Under the pieces are notes generated by a model. The model made no database searches. It had not been told where the DNA came from and was given only the letters and a program-made list of their open reading frames with translations. Source: a virus. Taken from it: a stretch of DNA of 24,692 bases. The stretch spans positions 1-24,692 of IMG/VR virus record IMGVR_UViG_3300050821_000615. One strand, written 5' to 3'. Below, in pieces: positions 14,739 to 23,280 of the stretch (positions within the stretch are counted from its first letter, which is position 1; the number at the start of each line of letters is the position of its first letter). The position numbers and the translations under genes were made by a program.

Positions 14739-17700
14739 ATGGCACTCGCATTTTTCAGCACGGCTCCCAACACAAGCGCGGACTATCGCAAGTATATCTA
14801 CGACACCCCGGTGAAAGATGATCGCGACGGCGACGCGATCCTTCTGGACTTTACTCTTGCCAATACCGATTCGAGCTTCAAGAGGCTCTCGCGCGGCAAC
14901 TACATAAAGTTCACCACCAATACCTACCCGATCTGGTACACGGGGTACATCACCAACGAACCGGAGTACGTTTACCTCGGTGAGAAAGCTGGTGTGCCAC
15001 ACTGGGGCTATCGGTACGAAGCATCAAGCGATGAGATCATCCTGAGCCAGAATGCGCTCGGCATCATCCCTCCGTTCCTGAACATGACGCAGGGAGAGAT
15101 CATCAAAGCTCTGGCGGCAATGATCGCCCCCGGATTGTTCGACGTGAGCAACGTGCAGGACGGACTCACCCTCGCGCGTTACGTCGTGGACCCGACGAAG
15201 AAGTTCAGCGACGTTGTGAAGGAGTTCTCAACCGCAGCGGTCTACCGCTTCTATGGGCAGGACCACAAGCTGTACTTTGTACCGAAGACCAGCATCACGC
15301 AAGGTCTGACGGTTGACGGTCATAGCCTGAGGTTCACGCCGTCCGACCTGACGGTCAAAGCCAGCACCAACGTTCCGATCATCAACGACGCCGTTGTCAT
15401 GGGCGGTGTCGAGCCGCAGCGGTTCACGACTGAGTATTTCGTGGGCACTGGGTTCGACGGCGCATTCAAGTTGTCGTCCTCAGTGTTCGGCGTTGAGAGC
15501 GTCATCATGTTAGATGACGACTTCAGCGGCACCAGCTTCGACTCCTCAAGGTGGACGGTGTACGACCAGCCCACGAACTACATGCTGCTGACCAACGGCT
15601 TCCTGAACGTAATCGGAGGCACTGGCACCGGAGCATACAACGTTCATTTGGACTCGGCTAACCTGATCCAACTCAGCGGCTCTATGCGCATTGCGCACGG
15701 AGAATTCGACTTCGTTCCGCAGACCACAGACAACCTGACCTGCGGAGTCATCGGCGGTCTGTGGACGCAGGCACCCAACTCCTCGTTCACTGGTTGCGTG
15801 TACGGCCTACGGGTATCGAAGGCGTCCGGTGTCGTAAAGCTGAACCCGATAGTCGGCGGGGTCGTGGACACCACCCAGTCCTTGACGGTGGACACCAACG
15901 GCACAGCGGGCAACCCTCCGGCGTGGAGCAGCAGCACGTCCTACAATGTGGGTGCCGCAGTGTACTACGGCGGAGCGTACTACGTTTGCATTGCTGCCAC
16001 GTCACCCGGAATCGTTCCGACCAACCCGGCGTACTGGGCGCTGGCACAAGCGAAGCGGTACGTTATACGCACGCTTGTTTCCAGTCAGACAATTTACACG
16101 TCGGGGATGTCGTACAACTACATCGCCAGCGACGGGACCATCAAGAACTACGGCGGCGGACAGAAGGTGTCGGTCCAGACCTACCACACCTACATCACTG
16201 AGATCGACCCGAACACCGGGCTAATCACCAGTGGGTTCCCGATTGTCTGGACGAACACACTGGTTCCTACGACCAACCAGACGTTTGCGAACTACATCAT
16301 TGTGGCCTCGAACGATCTGCATGTGACGGTGACTGGCCTGACGATCAGCACGCCGATGCAGGCGACGCTCGGACTTCAGACGTTCGGGCAGACAGGCAAC
16401 GGAGGGTTCCTCAACAAGCTGGTGGGGCCTAACGAGATCGACGCGACGGACGGACTCGCGCCGTACGCCACGATCTCACAGTCAGGAGGGCAGAACACTA
16501 AGTCGAACGTGCTCGGCACGCCGCAGTACCACTTCGGTGATCCGACGCTTCAGTTCTTCAAGGATAGTTCCAACCTGACGGCTACTACTCCTCAAAAGGG
16601 AGACATCATCCGATTGGAGTATCGCTCGGCTGGTGTTGCTGTCGGTCGGTCCAGAGACAACGGCTCCGTCAATACTGAGGCTATGAACTGGGGCGACGCT
16701 GGTATACGCAGCGTTGTTCGTAACGGCGACATCACCCCTGTGCCTCAGACCTCAGATGACTGCGAGGCTGCGGCTGCCGCCATCATCGGGCAGAACGCCT
16801 ACACCCACTACGAGGGAACGTACAGAGTCCCCGCGCAGAACGTGACGGCTGAGCCTGTGGCTGGTGCGATCCTGCCATTCACCAACCTGACCTCTGATTT
16901 TCCGGTGAGCAGCTTCAACGAACAGATCAGCGAAGTCAAGACCAACTTTCAGGGTTTGAATGGTAGCACCGAAATCTTCATTCACGAGATAACGTTCGGA
17001 TTGAAGAACGACAGCATCAGATTGCTTTCTACGCTATCCAAATTCGCGCTGCAATCTGACGTGTTCACGACAATCGACTCCACGGAGATACCGAAGTACA
17101 TTCCTGTGAGCGGCGTGAGCTTAGGTGCTTATGCCCCGGATGTCACGAATCCTCGTATGGACCTCACCAACGGTGGGACCTACGGAGCGTGGCAGGCCAG
17201 CCATGATTATTCTGGTGTCGGTCACATCACCATCTTGGACAGCAACGGCAATCTGCAACACCTAAGCACCGTCGGTATATCCGGTTCGACCGTACCAACA
17301 TGGGCCAACCTCCAGAACAACATTGTTCCCATCGGTTCGATTGTTGGGTGCGTGTTCGTCACGGTTGCAAGCGGTGTGCTGACCCTCGAATCACCCGTCG
17401 ATGTCACGGCTATGCTGAACGTCGGCACCGTTCTTGCTTTGTCCGGCTTCACAACCGCGATATGGCTGAACGGCACGTCGATCACGGTCACTTCGATCAA
17501 CGGCAAGACGTTCACGGCCACGACCGGGCACGCTGACGTTGCGCGAGCTTCTGACTCGGGCATCGGCACGGTGACGGCCAGCGGCGGGCTTCCTCTTACC
17601 ACGCCGGACGGAACCTGCACGTGGACCCTTCTGGGACACGCGTACGGAGTAGATGCGACACACTTCTACTTCGACGTGGGTTCTGCCCCTCCCACGGGAG

Positions 17701-19163
17701 GCGCATACGAAGTTCGTTACACGGACACTGGATGGGGGTGTGATGACGGAAGCAATTTGGCGGGCCGTTTCACGACACAGAAGTTCTCACTGCCGCGAAA
17801 CAAGCGCAACAGTGTCGTGTTTATCAAGGCGCAAGATGTTCGTAATGTGCTCTGTAGCTCGGAAACATGGGTCGCTTATGATGGAAGTAACCAGTATGTA
17901 AATACACCTTGGCAAGGTTTTTCTGGCAGCGGTCACTATGTCACATTGGTGCAAGCTCTAGACCCGGACGGGCACTTGGGATTCATAAACAAGTGCGTCT
18001 TACCGGGTAGCCACGGTATCGGCGGATACATCAACACTGTGACCAAGACCTTCACTGTCTCACCGGACCAGAAGGCTACCTTCTCCGTTAGTGTTAAAGG
18101 CACGGCGGGGCAAATGTTGTGGGTGCAATTGTACGATGGAGTAGGCGGCGACCCAGTGGTCACGCAGTACTTCACGTTCACTGGGCAATGGCAGAGAATC
18201 TCCGTGTCATATACCTTCCCACATACCGCATCAGGTTCTTATCAGCTTTTTGCCAATATGGGCAACCTCGGCAGTGGCGAAGTCGGAGGGTATACGCCTC
18301 CCGCAACTCTAACGTTCTACGGTACCCGCGCCTCGGTAGAGAGCAATTCCGCTGCCGAGACGGTGTATTGCAAAACACAGGACTCTGGGTTGTCCAACGT
18401 AGCTGTACTATCGGCGTATGGCGCGACCAGCAGGTTTGCAGCCAGCGTTGCGTGTTCCTTCCCCTTCGTGCCACAACCCCCGACAGGGTTTATGGACACG
18501 ACGGACATTGCCAACCCAATCGTCAACGTTCTTCTACCGAGCGTGGCCGATGATGTGTGGGGTGTCGAGATCAGGGCCAGTGACAACGCGACGGTTCTGT
18601 ACCAGTCGAACCTGACAGACTCAGGGTACGCTCCACAATACACCGTGGCGAACAACACGAGTAGGAGCTTGAACTTCTACTTGTACACTTACAACCTGTT
18701 AGGAGAGTACAGCGCGTCGTACAACTTGATTCAGACCATCCCGACGCCAAGCGCGAGCAGCCTGAGTGTGGATGAGGTCACGAAGACGCTGAAGTGGACC
18801 GGATCGAGCGCCACTGGTTACACGGTGGAGATCGACGCCACGGATAACACATTCACACACGATGTGCTCAATAAGACAACTCCCAACCAGTACTTCACTC
18901 TGGGTGATCCTGATTTCTTTAAGCAGAGATACTTCAGAGTAACTCCCTACGATGCCATTGGGAATGGGAGTTCCATCACTGCGAGCCATGTATACACGCC
19001 TGACGCGGTTGCTGAGTTCAACGGCAACGAGGTATACGCGATCCCCGCACCGAGTAACCCAACCACGAACCCGACTGTGCCTACCGGAATTCAAGGCAAG
19101 TACGATACGGAGTTCATTGAGCAGATTTGGAAAGAGTTCCACATCAACCTAGGAGGATTCTAA
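14739..19163 (+). CDS. Large tail hub / central fibre protein with carbohydrate-binding-type modules
   Basis: The 1474-residue product follows the tape measure and small tail protein and is the likely tail-tip hub. Residues 1 to about 258 look like a hub domain (GNYIKFTTNTYPIWYTGYI, 53-71), which seems to resume at about 615-765 (GDIIRLEYRSAGVAVG, then DDCEAAAAAIIG). Between them lie a concanavalin/LamG-like strand-rich region (about 259-390, opening with DDDFSGTSFDSSRW) and a CBM5/12-type module at about 393-437 (YNVGAAVYYGGAYYVC, then PTNPAYWAL). Further on come a WQASHDY...DGTCTWTLLG module (about 817-966) that contains an inserted segment, a CBM4/9-like jelly-roll region (about 1060-1200) and one or two fibronectin type III-like domains (about 1244-1420). 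This suggests attachment to a polysaccharide. No depolymerase active site was recognised. Confidence 0.8.
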   Translation: MALAFFSTAPNTSADYRKYIYDTPVKDDRDGDAILLDFTLANTDSSFKRLSRGNYIKFTTNTYPIWYTGYITNEPEYVYLGEKAGVPHWGYRYEASSDEIILSQNALGIIPPFLNMTQGEIIKALAAMIAPGLFDVSNVQDGLTLARYVVDPTKKFSDVVKEFSTAAVYRFYGQDHKLYFVPKTSITQGLTVDGHSLRFTPSDLTVKASTNVPIINDAVVMGGVEPQRFTTEYFVGTGFDGAFKLSSSVFGVESVIMLDDDFSGTSFDSSRWTVYDQPTNYMLLTNGFLNVIGGTGTGAYNVHLDSANLIQLSGSMRIAHGEFDFVPQTTDNLTCGVIGGLWTQAPNSSFTGCVYGLRVSKASGVVKLNPIVGGVVDTTQSLTVDTNGTAGNPPAWSSSTSYNVGAAVYYGGAYYVCIAATSPGIVPTNPAYWALAQAKRYVIRTLVSSQTIYTSGMSYNYIASDGTIKNYGGGQKVSVQTYHTYITEIDPNTGLITSGFPIVWTNTLVPTTNQTFANYIIVASNDLHVTVTGLTISTPMQATLGLQTFGQTGNGGFLNKLVGPNEIDATDGLAPYATISQSGGQNTKSNVLGTPQYHFGDPTLQFFKDSSNLTATTPQKGDIIRLEYRSAGVAVGRSRDNGSVNTEAMNWGDAGIRSVVRNGDITPVPQTSDDCEAAAAAIIGQNAYTHYEGTYRVPAQNVTAEPVAGAILPFTNLTSDFPVSSFNEQISEVKTNFQGLNGSTEIFIHEITFGLKNDSIRLLSTLSKFALQSDVFTTIDSTEIPKYIPVSGVSLGAYAPDVTNPRMDLTNGGTYGAWQASHDYSGVGHITILDSNGNLQHLSTVGISGSTVPTWANLQNNIVPIGSIVGCVFVTVASGVLTLESPVDVTAMLNVGTVLALSGFTTAIWLNGTSITVTSINGKTFTATTGHADVARASDSGIGTVTASGGLPLTTPDGTCTWTLLGHAYGVDATHFYFDVGSAPPTGGAYEVRYTDTGWGCDDGSNLAGRFTTQKFSLPRNKRNSVVFIKAQDVRNVLCSSETWVAYDGSNQYVNTPWQGFSGSGHYVTLVQALDPDGHLGFINKCVLPGSHGIGGYINTVTKTFTVSPDQKATFSVSVKGTAGQMLWVQLYDGVGGDPVVTQYFTFTGQWQRISVSYTFPHTASGSYQLFANMGNLGSGEVGGYTPPATLTFYGTRASVESNSAAETVYCKTQDSGLSNVAVLSAYGATSRFAASVACSFPFVPQPPTGFMDTTDIANPIVNVLLPSVADDVWGVEIRASDNATVLYQSNLTDSGYAPQYTVANNTSRSLNFYLYTYNLLGEYSASYNLIQTIPTPSASSLSVDEVTKTLKWTGSSATGYTVEIDATDNTFTHDVLNKTTPNQYFTLGDPDFFKQRYFRVTPYDAIGNGSSITASHVYTPDAVAEFNGNEVYAIPAPSNPTTNPTVPTGIQGKYDTEFIEQIWKEFHINLGGF

Positions 19164-19167
19164 AGTC

Positions 19168-20841
19168 ATGGAGGGAACAAAAGTCGGGTCTATATTCGTT
19201 CATAGCTTGAAGAGCACTTCTAGGTACTGCTCAAGTTTTGTTGTGGAGTGCTATTCCGACTCTGGTTTAACGATCAGAGTTGGGGTAGCCACTTCCGCAG
19301 TCGTATGGGACGGCACGTACTGGCAGCAGAAGAGTTTGATGTCGTTTGGTGGTCTAGTGAAAGGCACCACGTACTACCTGCGCGCGGGTGTGGTATCTCC
19401 CGATAGTGGAGCGATTTCGTGGAGTTCTTCATACTCGATAGCGGCGACAAACGGTACGGCTCCAACCACGACGTATGCGGCGACGTACGACGTTATTTCC
19501 ACAGGAATCTCCTACACGGTCACGCCCACGGGTGTGCCAAGTGACATCAATCACTTCGAAGTTTATTACAACTTCACAGGCACTGCACCCGTATCAACAA
19601 CAATTCCACAATTCCGTATACCGTTCACTTACTCAATAGACACGACGTTTCATTTCTTCGTGTCTTGTAAAGCAGGCACTAGCGTTTACGTATGGGTTCG
19701 CGCGTATAACACTTCCGGGCAGACCCAATCATGGACTGCGCTAACCACAAAAACTGCAATAGCGTTTAGCGGCACAATGGACGACATCGCAGATGGATCA
19801 ACCTACGCTAGAGTTAAATCGACCGCCCTTAGTTCTGGTCAGATAGCCAGCATCCAAGGTAAGACAGTAGACCCTACTGCTCCGTCCGCTAACCAAGCAC
19901 TCGTGTGGGATGGAACCAAGTATACGCCAACCACGGTTGTCGCTGGTAGCGGAGGAACAGCAAGCGGACCGTTGACCGGAGATGTAGTAAAGGCAGACGG
20001 TAGCACCGCATGTATCGTCGGAGCCATCTATGGTAACCCAGTTAAAAACACGGGCGCTCTAGGATCAGCCGATAATGGAAAGGTACTGACGTGGGTGAAC
20101 GCTGCTAATCAATGGCAGCCCGTCACTCCGTCGGGCGGCGGGGGAACTCAGGTCGGACCACGCCCCGGTTTTGGTAGCTGGAGCTACACCAGAGTTTGTC
20201 CAAATATAAACCCTACTACACTGAATGGCTTCGATTCTGTTGCCCAAGTGTTAACAAACAATCTTGGAGGCTTTAGTACTTGGAACTCTCCGTCCGCCAC
20301 AGAAAGCGCGTCTGTGCAAGTAAACACTTCTGGCACAGCTAACAGTGTTGCTTGGGTGAAGAACGACATTAGTAATGGTAGCGGTACAAACAGCGGAACA
20401 TTTGGACTTTACCAATGCTTCCAGACGAGGCTAAAGGTTGACCAATCCACCCTTGTGCGTTACTGGATTGGCTATGCTTCGGTCGCCACTCCCGGCACTA
20501 CATTTGATTCGGACACTCCCAACACGAATTACGCAGCTTTCAGATTTTCCACGCCTGCTTCTGATGCACACTGGCAGGCAGTTGTGGGAACAAGCAACGT
20601 AAATAAGACGGTCGTGGACACTGGCGTGGCTATCGACACCAGTACAAGTCATGTGTTCATGATTTTGCAATCATCAGGCACGTACACATTCTACATCGAC
20701 GGTACTTTGGTCGCGACGATAAGCACAACCACACCATCGACATCCACTGGTTGCGACTTCTTTGTATCAATAGACAATGCTGCCGCAGCTAACGTAAGAG
20801 GGTTGTCTATGCAATGGTGTTACACCGAGTTCAATAGGTAG
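19168..20841 (+). CDS. Tail fibre / receptor-binding protein
   Basis: ATG 19168 has AGGAGG at about 19151-19156, overlapping the end of the hub gene, with a rather long spacer. The 557-residue product opens with fibronectin-like strand-rich sequence (1-110 and 110-200), then has two copies of a 32-37-residue unit at about 229-260 (QGKTVDPTAPSANQALVWDG) and 285-321 (GNPVKNTGALGSADNGKVLTW), a Gly-rich hinge (SGGGG) and a C-terminal lectin-like beta-sandwich of about 230 residues. The combination of attachment, shaft and receptor-binding head is typical of fibres, and it is last in the tail block. Its DNA looks more AT-rich with different codon choices than the genes around it. No endosialidase, hydrolase or chaperone motif was recognised. 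Confidence 0.8.
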   Translation: MEGTKVGSIFVHSLKSTSRYCSSFVVECYSDSGLTIRVGVATSAVVWDGTYWQQKSLMSFGGLVKGTTYYLRAGVVSPDSGAISWSSSYSIAATNGTAPTTTYAATYDVISTGISYTVTPTGVPSDINHFEVYYNFTGTAPVSTTIPQFRIPFTYSIDTTFHFFVSCKAGTSVYVWVRAYNTSGQTQSWTALTTKTAIAFSGTMDDIADGSTYARVKSTALSSGQIASIQGKTVDPTAPSANQALVWDGTKYTPTTVVAGSGGTASGPLTGDVVKADGSTACIVGAIYGNPVKNTGALGSADNGKVLTWVNAANQWQPVTPSGGGGTQVGPRPGFGSWSYTRVCPNINPTTLNGFDSVAQVLTNNLGGFSTWNSPSATESASVQVNTSGTANSVAWVKNDISNGSGTNSGTFGLYQCFQTRLKVDQSTLVRYWIGYASVATPGTTFDSDTPNTNYAAFRFSTPASDAHWQAVVGTSNVNKTVVDTGVAIDTSTSHVFMILQSSGTYTFYIDGTLVATISTTTPSTSTGCDFFVSIDNAAAANVRGLSMQWCYTEFNR

Positions 20842-20851
20842 TCCTTGGGCG

Positions 20852-20868
20852 GCGCGACGGCGACGCGC
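20852..20868 (+). other. Weak GC hairpin in gap before membrane protein gene
   Basis: GCGCG / CGCGC with a seven-base loop, ten bases after the fibre stop, no T-run. The remaining 60 bases of this 88-base gap are C/A-rich, with no convincing promoter or Shine-Dalgarno sequence. Confidence 0.4.
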
Positions 20869-20929
20869 TGGCTCTGCAACCACAACCTCTAACCCTGCAC
20901 TCATATCTCAACAACCAACGGATCAACCT

Positions 20930-21208
20930 ATGACCGCAATCGCATTGTACGCGGCAGTCAAATTCTGGTTGCCTCTTCTCACAGCTTTCGGCTTAGTCAT
21001 AAAAGCCTACGGCAGCACGAAGCGAGGCATCACAGCTTGGGCTGACACCCTGATGAATAACCACCTGAGCCACATTCAGGCAGCTACCGAAGAAACAGCT
21101 AGATTGCTGCGGGACGCAATCAAGTCTGATGAGGAGCACCGCAAGGCGGACTTGGAAGTTCTTCAGGAGATCAAAACGGGTATCGAGGTCCTCAAGGACC
21201 GCCCGTAA
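20930..21208 (+). CDS. Single-helix membrane protein, holin candidate
   Basis: The 92-residue product begins at ATG 20930 with a hydrophobic helix at about 9-27 (VKFWLPLLTAFGLVIKAYG) and then a charged amphipathic helix to the C-terminus (about 45-90, alternating Glu, Arg, Lys and Ala). This one-helix-plus-coiled-coil form is shared by some holins, and the gene follows the fibre gene, where lysis genes often begin. No ribosome binding site of usual strength precedes it. No endolysin gene is visible in the window to support a lysis cassette, so a membrane-anchored scaffold or other small membrane protein is also possible. Confidence 0.7.
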   Translation: MTAIALYAAVKFWLPLLTAFGLVIKAYGSTKRGITAWADTLMNNHLSHIQAATEETARLLRDAIKSDEEHRKADLEVLQEIKTGIEVLKDRP

Positions 21209-21259
21209 ACCCCCGCCAACCGCACACTTTGGCCCCTAACCGACTGACACATATTATAG

Positions 21260-21288
21260 TTGACTTTAGTACTATACTATGTTAGACT
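21260..21288 (+). promoter_or_regulatory. Sigma-70-like promoter before phosphoesterase gene
   Basis: TTGACT (21260-21265) and TAGACT (21283-21288) are separated by exactly 17 bases, matching the -35 consensus at 5 of 6 positions and the -10 at 4 of 6. The surrounding 40 bases are strongly AT-rich in an otherwise GC-rich region. The spacer holds the palindrome TAGTACTA (21268-21275), and ACTAT occurs three times (21271, 21276, 21286), with the inverse ATAGT at 21256, suggesting an operator. Confidence 0.66.
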
Positions 21289-21320
21289 ATTTGTGTTGGT
21301 GGGAGCAAGGCTTTCACCTG

Positions 21321-21359
21321 TGGGCAGCCAGCCCTTTGTCTGGCTGCTCAATTTCTTTT
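21321..21359 (+). terminator. Terminator hairpin in the leader of the phosphoesterase gene
   Basis: Stem TGGGCAGCCAG (21321-21331) / CTGGCTGCTCA (21340-21350), eleven pairs with one G-U, eight-base loop, then ATTTCTTTT. It lies between the promoter at 21260-21288 and the start at 21369, so transcripts from that promoter must pass it; the GGAGGG ribosome binding site begins directly after its T-tract. This arrangement resembles an attenuator or a protective 5' hairpin. Confidence 0.75.
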
Positions 21360-21368
21360 GGAGGGTTC

Positions 21369-22814
21369 TTGTCCAAGATCGACCTGACGCCCCACGAGCT
21401 TAGTTTGCTCGACCGGGCTATTCCGTTCGCCTCAGAGATTCAAGCGACGGAAGAGCGGTTCCCCACTCAAGAGGAACTGAAGCGGCACCTTCATTGCTCA
21501 AGCGCATCGTCCGTACGGTTGCAGCGTTACATCGCCGCGAACAACCTGCCGAAGATCGCCGCGAGGCTGGAGTCGTCGCATGACAAGGCCGTAGCGAAGG
21601 CCCTTACCCAAACCGCAACTGACAAGCCGTTCAAATCGAATGAAGAGTACCTCATCCGTGAGAACGCGAAGCTGGCACGCTCGCTTGCCAAGATGCGGCT
21701 CGACTTGAATGCCGAGCGGGAGATGCGGAAGCATCTCGCAGAGAACCACGCAGGCTACGACGACCTGCTGGCAAACATTCATGAGTTCACTCAGGTGATG
21801 GGAGACTTCTCATCCCCTGTGTCACGTACCAAAGCGGCTAAGCCGCAGGCTGTGCCTCCTGTAAAAGAAGGCCACAGCGAAGACGCTGTTCTCGTCATAT
21901 CGGACACCCACTTCGGTGATGTGATCCGCCACGGCGACACTAGCGGGTTCCCTGAGTTTGACTTGGAGATCGCGGCCAATCGCTTCGGCTATATCGCAAA
22001 GAAGGCCAAGATGATTCTCGGTCTGCACCGTGCGATGTATCCGATCAAGCGGCTGTACGTTCCGATCCTAGGCGACATTGGGAACGGTGACCTGCACGAT
22101 GCTCCCAAGAGCAATGCACTCTTCATCCCGGCGCAGATTCACTTCTCGTACCACATGCTGCGCTTCATGATCGAAGACCTTCAGCAGTTGATTGACGAAG
22201 GCGTCATCGAGGAGATCGTCCTGCTGTTCAGTGTGGGCAACCACATGCGTATGGCAGAGGACAAGAAGATGCCGACGAAGTTGCAGGCGCAGCGCACGTT
22301 CGACTGGTTGATCTACCAGATGCTCATCGACCGTTTCAAAGGGGTGAAGGGGTTCACCATTAAGCAGGACATGTCCCCGTTCATCTTCGAGAACATCCGT
22401 GGACATCGGTATGGATTCAATCACGGCATGGAAGTCGGCTACAAGAACAGCCCTGAAGCACAAGCGAAGAGCATCTCGTCGTTCATCAATCACACGCGCG
22501 CATTGTTCGACTCACCGATCTATCGGTCGCACGCGGGTCTTGAAGGAGCAACGTTTGATCGCTTCGTCATCGGTGACATTCACGTCCCGGTCAGCTTCCC
22601 GCGACTGCTGTCCAATGGCAGCCTCAACGGGCAGAACGAGCTTGGCGTCAACTGGGGTCTGGAAGTGATCCCGGCTGGTCAGTGGCTCTTCGGAGTCTCG
22701 AACAAGCAGATTCAAACATGGCAATACTTTTTGGACTGCACCCACGTGCAGAGGCAAGACCCCAACGGCTATTGCGAGTTCGCAAAGGACTACAAGGAGC
22801 GGTGGGGACGCTAA
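21369..22814 (+). CDS. Calcineurin-like metallophosphoesterase with putative DNA-binding N-terminus
   Basis: TTG 21369 is taken as start because GGAGGG (21360-21365) precedes it and the longer reading from ATG 21279 would be translated through promoter and terminator sequence. The 481-residue product has all metallophosphoesterase motifs: SDTHFGD (Asp179, His181), LGDIGNGD (Asp236), GNH (Asn291, His292), NHG (His352) and GDIH (Asp403, His405). Two metal ions bound there would hydrolyse a phosphodiester or phosphomonoester. The first 60 residues contain PTQEELKRHLHCSSASSVRL, which reads like a helix-turn-helix, and a charged coiled coil follows (about 95-140). Similar proteins occur in phages without known substrate; nucleic acid or a nucleotide signal are both possible. 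Confidence 0.84.
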   Translation: MSKIDLTPHELSLLDRAIPFASEIQATEERFPTQEELKRHLHCSSASSVRLQRYIAANNLPKIAARLESSHDKAVAKALTQTATDKPFKSNEEYLIRENAKLARSLAKMRLDLNAEREMRKHLAENHAGYDDLLANIHEFTQVMGDFSSPVSRTKAAKPQAVPPVKEGHSEDAVLVISDTHFGDVIRHGDTSGFPEFDLEIAANRFGYIAKKAKMILGLHRAMYPIKRLYVPILGDIGNGDLHDAPKSNALFIPAQIHFSYHMLRFMIEDLQQLIDEGVIEEIVLLFSVGNHMRMAEDKKMPTKLQAQRTFDWLIYQMLIDRFKGVKGFTIKQDMSPFIFENIRGHRYGFNHGMEVGYKNSPEAQAKSISSFINHTRALFDSPIYRSHAGLEGATFDRFVIGDIHVPVSFPRLLSNGSLNGQNELGVNWGLEVIPAGQWLFGVSNKQIQTWQYFLDCTHVQRQDPNGYCEFAKDYKERWGR

Positions 22815-22821
22815 GGAGAGC

Positions 22822-22989
22822 ATGAGCACAACCGAGTACATCATTCGCAAGGAAGGCACAGGGACGTTTGGCATCGGGCAGGAAGTCGCCCCGAACTGTG
22901 TCTTCTTCAAGGCGGGCGACTACGGGCTTACCAAGGAAGAACTGACTGCCCGCATCGCTGCGAAACAGCAACCGCAGCCCAAGAAATAA
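22822..22989 (+). CDS. Small protein, unknown (55 residues)
   Basis: ATG 22822 has AAGGAGAG right before it, overlapping the end of the phosphoesterase gene region by a 7-base gap. The 55-residue product begins MSTTEYIIRKEGTGTFGIGQ, has a short strand-rich N-terminal half (VFFKAGDYG) and a helical, Lys/Gln-rich, Pro-ending C-terminus. It is followed immediately by a possible GTG start of the membrane protein gene. The strong ribosome binding site, the tight fit between neighbours and consistent codon use make it a real gene despite its size. No family was recognised. Confidence 0.72.
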   Translation: MSTTEYIIRKEGTGTFGIGQEVAPNCVFFKAGDYGLTKEELTARIAAKQQPQPKK

Positions 22990-23028
22990 GTGGCTGACAA
23001 ACCAATCGAGTGTGGAGACAACTATTCA

Positions 23029-23280
23029 ATGAGTCTGAAAGGTAAGTTGGCCGTGGGCTTCGGTCTGTTCCTAGCAACTGCTCTGGCGGTTCTCGGAATG
23101 ATAGCCCTCGGCGTGGTGATCGACACAGGCGTAATCGCCGCGATCATCTTCTGCCTGAACGCCGCGTTCCACTGGTGCGGCGGCTGGCAGTTCATCGGTC
23201 TGTACAAGACGCTGGCCTATGGCTTCGCGTCAGCCCTCGTCTTCCGAGTGCTCAGAATCATCTCGGCGGTGCTCTCGTAA
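23029..23280 (+). CDS. Multi-pass small membrane protein, holin candidate
   Basis: From ATG 23029 (GGAG at 23014-23017) the product has 83 residues; a GTG at 22990 directly after the preceding stop would add 13 polar residues. It shows a helix at about 5-28 (LAVGFGLFLATALAVLGMIALG), a second at about 34-45 running into a Trp/Cys-containing turn (FHWCGGW), and a hydrophobic third stretch near 57-80. Basic residues lie before the first helix. Two to three membrane helices in under 100 residues fit a holin or antiholin. Its stop overlaps the start of the kinase gene (TAATG). Without an adjacent lysin the role is not proved. Confidence 0.74.
   Translation: MSLKGKLAVGFGLFLATALAVLGMIALGVVIDTGVIAAIIFCLNAAFHWCGGWQFIGLYKTLAYGFASALVFRVLRIISAVLS

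Noticed and set aside
20842-20929. Gap after the fibre gene as an attachment site or tRNA-like structure
   Set aside because: Only a 5-pair GC hairpin is present; no cloverleaf, no CCA end and no repeated core sequence were seen.
21279-21368. Upstream extension of the phosphoesterase gene from ATG 21279
   Set aside because: The added 30 residues would be encoded by the promoter -10 region and terminator stem, and no ribosome binding site precedes 21279.
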